64,000 nt of DNA from Oscillospiraceae bacterium (GTDB lineage Bacteria; Bacillota; Clostridia; Oscillospirales; Oscillospiraceae): assembly GCA_017461445.1 (NCBI GenBank), contig JAFTXW010000007.1, positions 124,001 through 188,000 of the forward strand. The letters are read 5' to 3'. Positions 60,279-64,000 of this stretch are shown in pieces. How positions within the stretch are numbered: position 1 is the first letter of the stretch; every line of letters starts with the position of its first letter. The notes below the pieces were generated by a model. It did no database searches. It saw nothing but the letters and a program-made list of their open reading frames with translations, and was not told the DNA's origin. Position numbers and translations under genes: made by a program.

Positions 60279-61178
60279 ATGAAAAAAATGCTTTTTGTGA
60301 TGAATCCCGTCTCCGGGCAGAAGCGGGCCAACCGGTATTTTCTGGATATCGTGAGCCTGTTCAACCGGGCCGGGTATGAGGTAAGCGTCCATGTCACCGG
60401 GGGCCAGGGGGATGCCCGGCAGGTGGTGGCGAACCGTGCCAGGGAAATGGATCTGGTAGTCTGCTGCGGCGGCGACGGTACCCTGAACGAGACCATCTCC
60501 GGCCTGCTGCAAAGCTATACCGATGTGCCCGTGGGCTATATCCCCGCAGGCTCCACCAACGACTTTGCCTCCAGCCTGAAGCTGCCCGGCTCCATCCTGC
60601 AGGCGGCCCAGACCATTATCGAGGGCGAGCCGGTTCCCTATGACGTAGGCAAATTCGGCAGCCGGTACTTTTCCTATGTGGCATCCTTCGGTGCCTTCAC
60701 CCGCACCAGCTATGTGACCCCCCAGAACGTGAAGAACGCCCTGGGCCACACGGCCTATGTACTCAGCGGCATCCAGGAGCTGTCCCAGATCCGCCGGGAG
60801 CACATCCGTATCGAGGTGGAGGATTATGTGATCGAGGACGATTTCCTCTTCGGTGCTATCTGCAATTCCACCTCCGTGGGCGGTATCCTGACCCTGGATC
60901 CCAAGCAGGTGGACATGGGCGACGGCCTGATGGAACTGCTGCTGGTGCGGATGCCCCGGAACCTGACGGAGATCACCGAGTGCATCCAGGCGGTGCAGGC
61001 AGGGCGGTACAATGACTGCGATATGATCACCTTCGGCTCCGCCCGAAAAATGACGATCTATGCCGATCCGGATATGCCCTGGACCCTGGACGGCGAGCGT
61101 GAGGAGGGCCACAGCGAGGTAACGGTGGAAAACCTGCACCACGCTATCCGTCTGATGCAGAAGGTGGAAAAGGGATGA
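60279..61178 (+). CDS. Diacylglycerol/lipid kinase, YegS/DagK family
   Basis: 299 residues from ATG at 60279, 8 bases after GAGG; an upstream frame lies within the promoter. Catalytic nucleotide loop VVCCGGDGTLNETISG (GGDGT 64-68), then IPAGSTNDFASSL and a beta-sandwich C-terminal domain with DVGKFGSRYFSYVASFGAF. Phosphorylates diacylglycerol or a related lipid. Overlaps the Nudix gene by 4 bases. Confidence 0.9.
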   Translation: MKKMLFVMNPVSGQKRANRYFLDIVSLFNRAGYEVSVHVTGGQGDARQVVANRAREMDLVVCCGGDGTLNETISGLLQSYTDVPVGYIPAGSTNDFASSLKLPGSILQAAQTIIEGEPVPYDVGKFGSRYFSYVASFGAFTRTSYVTPQNVKNALGHTAYVLSGIQELSQIRREHIRIEVEDYVIEDDFLFGAICNSTSVGGILTLDPKQVDMGDGLMELLLVRMPRNLTEITECIQAVQAGRYNDCDMITFGSARKMTIYADPDMPWTLDGEREEGHSEVTVENLHHAIRLMQKVEKG

Positions 61179-61642
61179 TAAATTCAACATTGTGCTATAT
61201 CACCCAGGACAGCGATGTGCTGATGCTCCACCGGGTGAAGAAGAAAAATGATGTCAATAAGGACAAATGGATCGGCATCGGCGGCAAGTTTGAGCAGGAC
61301 GAAAGCCCCGACGAGTGCCTCCTGCGGGAAGCAAAGGAGGAAACGGGCCTGACCCTCACCTCCTGGCAGTGCCGGGGCGTGGTCACCTTCCTGAACGACT
61401 GCTGCGAGGGAGAGTATATGTACCTCTTTACCGCCGATGGCTTCGCGGGAGACTTGAAGGAATGCGACGAGGGCGACCTGCAATGGGTCAGCCGGGAATT
61501 CCTCAACGACCTGCCCAAATGGGAGGGCGACCAGATCTTCCTGGATCTGCTGTGGCAGAACGCCCCCTTTTTCCTCCTGACCCTCCGCTACAGCGGCGAC
61601 AAGCTGGTGGAGGCCATATTAAACGGAAGTAAAATCAGATAA
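61175..61642 (+). CDS. Nudix hydrolase (MutT/8-oxo-dGTPase-like)
   Basis: 155 residues. Complete Nudix box from Gly37 to Leu59 with REAKEETGL carrying the metal-binding glutamates. N-terminus MINSTLCYITQDSDVLMLHR and the late KWEGDQIFLDLLWQ resemble Firmicutes 8-oxo-dGTP diphosphatases. Coupled to the lipid kinase by ATGA overlap. Confidence 0.9.
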   Translation: MINSTLCYITQDSDVLMLHRVKKKNDVNKDKWIGIGGKFEQDESPDECLLREAKEETGLTLTSWQCRGVVTFLNDCCEGEYMYLFTADGFAGDLKECDEGDLQWVSREFLNDLPKWEGDQIFLDLLWQNAPFFLLTLRYSGDKLVEAILNGSKIR

Positions 61643-61646
61643 TGAA

Positions 61647-61756
61647 TGTAGGGGCCGGGTTTCCCGGCCCAGGGAGGCGGTACGCCTCCCATAATCATAC
61701 CACCGCGGCGGTGCGATGGGGAACCCATCGCTGGGCCGGGAGACCCGGCCCCTACA
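61647..61756. mobile_element. MITE-like element with 26-bp inverted ends
   Basis: TGTAGGGGCCGGGTTTCCCG starts it at 61647, and the exact-but-one complement ends it at 61756; 25 of 26 end bases match. Inside are further palindromes (GGGAGGCGGTACGCCTCCC). The outer TGTAGGGG is shared with 12043-12142. Flanks show no clear target duplication. It can be read in frame into cutC but has no ribosome site. Confidence 0.68.
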
Positions 61757-61776
61757 AAAAGAAAAGAGGTACAAGT

Positions 61777-62544
61777 ATGGCGAAGGTACTGGAAATTTGT
61801 GTAGATTCCCTGGCGTCTGCCCGGGCTGCAGTGGCCGGGGGCGCGGACCGGCTGGAGCTGTGCAGCGCGCTGCTGGCAGGCGGACTGACCCCTTATGAAG
61901 CCCTGCTGCGCCAAATCCGGGCAGAATCCGATATCAACATCCGCTGCCTGATGCGGCCCCGGGCGGGGGACTTTCTCTATACCCCCGAAGAGCTGGATAT
62001 GCTGCGGCTGCAAATTCTGCAATTGAAGGAAGCGGGAGCCGACGGCTTTGTCATCGGCTGTCTCACCCCGGAGGGTGATCTGGACAAAGCCGCCATGAAG
62101 CCCCTGGTGGAGGCCTGCAGCGGTAAGGGCATCACCCTCCATCGTGCCATCGATGTATCCCGGAATTTGGAAAAGACCTATCTAGACGCGGCGGAGTTGG
62201 GCATCGACACGGTGCTGACCTCCGGCGGTGCGTCCTCCTGCCGCAAGGGCATGGAAGCCATCGAAAAGCTGATCGCACTCCGGGAAAAGCATAACGGCCC
62301 GGAGGTGCTCATCGGCGCGGGCGTTAACGCGAATGTCATCCGGGAGTTCCGCGCCGCCATCCCCGGTGCGAGGGCCTTCCATATGAGCGGAAAAATGGAA
62401 CTGGAAAGTGCCATGCGCTTCCGCCGGGAGGGCGTCCCCATGGGCCTGCCGGGTCTTGACGAATGGCACATCCAGCAGACCGATGAAGCCGCCGTAAAGG
62501 CTGCCAGAGCTGCCATGGATGATTCACAAATGCCCCAAAAATAA
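61777..62544 (+). CDS. cutC: CutC family protein
   Basis: 255 residues from ATG at 61777 after AGAGGT. TIM-barrel CutC: LEICVDSLASARAAVAGGAD, RLELCSALLAGGLTP, RCLMRPRAGDFLYT, FVIGCLTPEGDLD, TLHRAIDVSRN, VLTSGGASSC, IGAGVNAN, FHMSGKM. Named for copper tolerance in E. coli; its biochemical role is unsettled and a copper function here is not shown, though a metal ATPase lies 1.4 kb downstream. Confidence 0.93.
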   Translation: MAKVLEICVDSLASARAAVAGGADRLELCSALLAGGLTPYEALLRQIRAESDINIRCLMRPRAGDFLYTPEELDMLRLQILQLKEAGADGFVIGCLTPEGDLDKAAMKPLVEACSGKGITLHRAIDVSRNLEKTYLDAAELGIDTVLTSGGASSCRKGMEAIEKLIALREKHNGPEVLIGAGVNANVIREFRAAIPGARAFHMSGKMELESAMRFRREGVPMGLPGLDEWHIQQTDEAAVKAARAAMDDSQMPQK

Positions 62545-62549
62545 GAAAA

Positions 62550-62589
62550 TCTTAAGCTTCTCAAAAGGACTTCCTAAGGGTGTTTATGG
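62550..62589 (+). promoter_or_regulatory. Four heptamers at exact 11-bp spacing before the C39 gene
   Basis: TCTTAAG (62550), TCAAAAG (62561), TCCTAAG (62572) and TTTATGG (62583), immediately before the -10-like TAAGAT (62590-62595). No -35 box is present. This is the layout of a response-regulator-activated promoter, and the first heptamer equals that at 60129. Confidence 0.6.
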
Positions 62590-62621
62590 TAAGATAGGCC
62601 CCGTAAAGGAGGGTTTGCCCT

Positions 62622-63413
62622 ATGGAACAAGTAAAAACAAAGAAAAAATGGTGGCTGCCGGTGACGGCGGCCCTGGTGCTGGTCATTGGCCTGTTGGGTG
62701 CCCAGCCGGCGTGGTATTTTTATAAGGATGTGTCCTTCTACTGGACGGAGCATACCGAAACGGAGTACAGGGTGAAAGCCTACGCCGAGGAAAAGGGTAT
62801 CTCCTACGGCCGCTATCCTCAGAGTCTCATTAACCTGCTGGAGCGGAACCCGGAGACGGAGACCTTTGTGCTGGACTATCCTTTCCGGGAGGAGGGGGAA
62901 ATCGACCTGTCGGAATATGAAGACAGCGAGAGCGTGCCCCTGTTTCTGCAATGGGATCCCCGGTGGGGCTATGAAAAATACGGAAGTGATGTGATTGGCA
63001 TCACCGGCTGCGGCCCTACCTGCCTTGCCATGGTGGGCTATTATCTGACCGGGGATATCAACATGAACCCGGCGCAGATCGCGGATTTCGCCTGGAAGAA
63101 CGGCTACTACGAATCGGGCTATGGCTCCTCCTGGACCCTCATCAGCGAGGGCGGCGAAAAGCTGGGCCTGGAAGTAACGGAGCTGCCCCTGGTGAAAAAG
63201 AAGATCACCGACAGTCTGGAAGCGGGGAACCCCGTCATCCTGGCCATGGGCCCGGGAGACTTCACCACCTCCGGCCACTACATCGTTCTGACCGGCGTGG
63301 AGGACGGGCAGTTCCGGGTCAACGACCCCAACAGCCGGGCCAATTCCGGAAGGCTCTGGAGCTATGAGGAACTGGAAGGCCAGATCCGCAATATCTGGTC
63401 TGTCTGTTCATAA
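62622..63413 (+). CDS. Membrane-anchored C39-like cysteine peptidase
   Basis: 263 residues. Signal anchor (~10-30), a ~70-residue linker, then a C39_2-type papain-fold domain: FLQWDPRWGYEKYGSDVIGI (Gln110), TGCGPTCLAMVGYYLTGD (Cys130), TTSGHYIVLTG (His219) and VNDPNS (Asp235). All catalytic positions are present. Acts outside the membrane; substrate unknown (peptidoglycan-linked peptides or bacteriocin-like peptides). SD AAGGAGG. A likely target of the 59360 regulator. Confidence 0.87.
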   Translation: MEQVKTKKKWWLPVTAALVLVIGLLGAQPAWYFYKDVSFYWTEHTETEYRVKAYAEEKGISYGRYPQSLINLLERNPETETFVLDYPFREEGEIDLSEYEDSESVPLFLQWDPRWGYEKYGSDVIGITGCGPTCLAMVGYYLTGDINMNPAQIADFAWKNGYYESGYGSSWTLISEGGEKLGLEVTELPLVKKKITDSLEAGNPVILAMGPGDFTTSGHYIVLTGVEDGQFRVNDPNSRANSGRLWSYEELEGQIRNIWSVCS

Positions 63414-63569
63414 TTTTGTCGTATTTTGTTTTCAATTCCTTTATTGGACGTTCAAAACCGGAAAGTATCCTAATAACAGAAAGGTTGCGGAAGCCGTGAG
63501 CCGCTTCCTTTCCAACTCCGTAGATCCTCTTTTCTACCTCTCTTCTTTCCAATACCCTTTCGCGGGAAG
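63414..63569 (+). other. Intergenic stretch that may encode a small RNA
   Basis: After the C39 stop comes TTGGAC (63446), 16 bases and TATCCT, a weak promoter; then ~100 pyrimidine-rich bases with a GGTTGCGGAAGC / GCTTCC-type stem, ending at the strong terminator 63570-63599. No ORF with SD is present. Either the long 3' leader of the C39 transcript or an independent sRNA. Confidence 0.4.
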
Positions 63570-63599
63570 CCCCGGTGTCCAAAAGACACCGGGGTTTTT
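63570..63599 (+). terminator. Rho-independent terminator
   Basis: CCCCGGTGTC, CAAAA, GACACCGGGG, TTTTT. Confidence 0.93.
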
Positions 63600-63663
63600 C
63601 CCGTCCCGCGCCAATTTTGTATGCGTTTCGTTTTTCCGTGCATACTAAGCCGGGGTGAAGAAA

Positions 63664-63771
63664 ATGAAGGAAGAAGAAAAGAAGCCCGTTCCCTGGGAAA
63701 TGGCAGACCCAAAGCCGCCGGTGATCCAGTCCGGCCACATGGAGAACCGCCGCCAAAACCGGGCGGAGTGA
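63664..63771 (+). CDS. Possible 35-residue protein
   Basis: ATG at 63664 gives MKEEEKKPVPWEMADPKPPV and ends in NRRQNRAE. Upstream GGGGTGAAGAAA is a modest SD. The product is hydrophilic, Pro/Lys/Glu-rich, without membrane segment. It has its own terminator (63778-63808) and follows another, so the stretch is transcribed alone; that is the main support. No family recognised. Confidence 0.5.
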   Translation: MKEEEKKPVPWEMADPKPPVIQSGHMENRRQNRAE

Positions 63772-63777
63772 ACAGAT

Positions 63778-63808
63778 CAGCGTCCGAAGAATTCGGACGC
63801 TGTTTTTT
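63778..63808 (+). terminator. Rho-independent terminator
   Basis: CAGCGTCCGAA, short loop, TTCGGACGCTG, TTTTTT, 6 bases after the 35-codon ORF. Confidence 0.92.
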
Positions 63809-63819
63809 GTAATAGCCTA

Positions 63820-63848
63820 TTGACAACAGAGGGAAATAGCGGTATACT
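63820..63848 (+). promoter_or_regulatory. Promoter of the metal ATPase gene
   Basis: TTGACA (63820-63825), 17 bases, TATACT (63843-63848). Confidence 0.85.
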
Positions 63849-63853
63849 GATTA

Positions 63854-63881
63854 TAACACATGAACGAATGCTCATATGTTT
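63854..63881. promoter_or_regulatory. ArsR/SmtB-type operator
   Basis: AACACATGAACGAATGCTCA continues with TATGTTTA: two imperfect half-sites (AACACATGAAC and the complement of GCTCATATGTTT) around the start point. This closely resembles the 12-2-12 sites of SmtB and CzrA. Predicted to bind a Zn/Cd-released ArsR-type repressor; none is encoded in this window. Confidence 0.72.
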
Positions 63882-63904
63882 AAATAATTTCGGGAGGGAT
63901 CCCA

Positions 63905-64000
63905 GTGAAAAAAGTGTACATCATTGAAAATCTGGACTGCGCCAACTGCGCCGCCAAGATCGAAGGCAAATTTAACGCCCATCCCCAGGTGCAGGAGGCC
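63905..64000 (+). CDS. P1B-type metal ATPase, N-terminal fragment (runs off window)
   Basis: Only 32 codons are visible from GTG at 63905 after GGGAGG. They form the start of an HMA metal-binding domain, KKVYIIENLDCANCAAKIEG, with the CxxC pair. LDCANCAAKIE is typical of Zn/Cd/Pb exporters (CadA/ZntA) rather than copper pumps, and the SmtB-like operator agrees. The catalytic parts lie outside. Confidence 0.82.
   Translation, partial: MKKVYIIENLDCANCAAKIEGKFNAHPQVQEA

Noticed and set aside
63480-63599. 6S RNA or other named RNA family
   Set aside because: I could not see the conserved central bulge of 6S RNA or any other family signature; described only as a possible transcript.

Overview
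The window is chromosomal DNA of a GC-rich Gram-positive anaerobe of the class Clostridia, most likely an Oscillospirales/Ruminococcaceae-type gut bacterium. This is inferred from four things: strong GGAGG ribosome sites, the Firmicutes gene order recJ-relA-dtd-MBL hydrolase-hemZ, a SpoVB-HU-RqcP cluster, and an L20 leader before infC-rpmI-rplT. There are no tRNA or rRNA genes, no phage and no intact IS element. Third codon positions are so GC-rich that nearly every gene has a long open frame on its opposite strand; these shadows are left out.

Layout. 1-5.2 kb: rlmB (partial), a P-type-ATPase-like membrane protein that has lost its catalytic motifs, and a divergent EF-G. 5.3-7.7 kb: a lipoprotein and a membrane-anchored XRE regulator with matching ectodomains. 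7.9-16.3 kb, minus strand: M18 aminopeptidase, tsaC-coaE, tpiA, pgk, trmL, ptsI and ptsH. 16.4-27.5 kb: a divergent L-ascorbate regulon. On the minus strand it has ulaE, a beta-propeller-like protein, ulaF and then the general PTS genes ptsH-ptsI. On the plus strand it has ulaG-ulaC-ulaA-ulaB, a HAD phosphatase, a DeoR regulator, a Cof phosphatase and a split transketolase. 27.8-38.6 kb, minus strand: recJ-relA-dtd-MBL-hemZ-amidohydrolase-spoVB-hup-rqcP. 38.8-47 kb: AI-2E-type permease, ACT protein, ACT-less aspartokinase, infC-rpmI-rplT, RluA-type synthase, radical SAM protein, sugar MFS and GDPD. 47-52.7 kb: M3-like lipoprotein, MarR, an SDR with an 11-mer tail, a small membrane protein, DegV and PlsC. 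52.8-60.1 kb: two two-component systems, one with a 1166-residue kinase. 60.2-64 kb: lipid kinase, Nudix, CutC, C39-like peptidase, a 35-codon ORF and the start of a Zn/Cd P1B ATPase behind an SmtB/CzrA-like operator.

How the genes work together. The 14-27 kb block can carry ascorbate from uptake to the pentose-phosphate pathway. UlaABC with HPr and EI would import it as ascorbate-6-phosphate, UlaG opens the lactone, UlaE and UlaF epimerise to D-xylulose-5-phosphate, and transketolase takes over. The decarboxylase UlaD is not in the window; an unrelated propeller protein sits between ulaE and ulaF instead. AACGAACA operator copies lie at both divergent promoters, as expected for the DeoR-family protein encoded 5 kb away.

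The non-coding DNA is as notable as the genes. At least eleven intergenic hairpin elements have arms made of heptad-like repeats, several with a UUCG-capped tip whose stem covaries. Another element (34.1-34.3 kb) alternates ATATCGA heptamers with mini-hairpins. Short elements ending in TGTAGGGG inverted repeats look like MITEs. The findings I rate highest are the UlaD gap with the propeller protein, the sensor/lipoprotein ectodomain pair, the pseudo-P-type ATPase and the structured repeat families.
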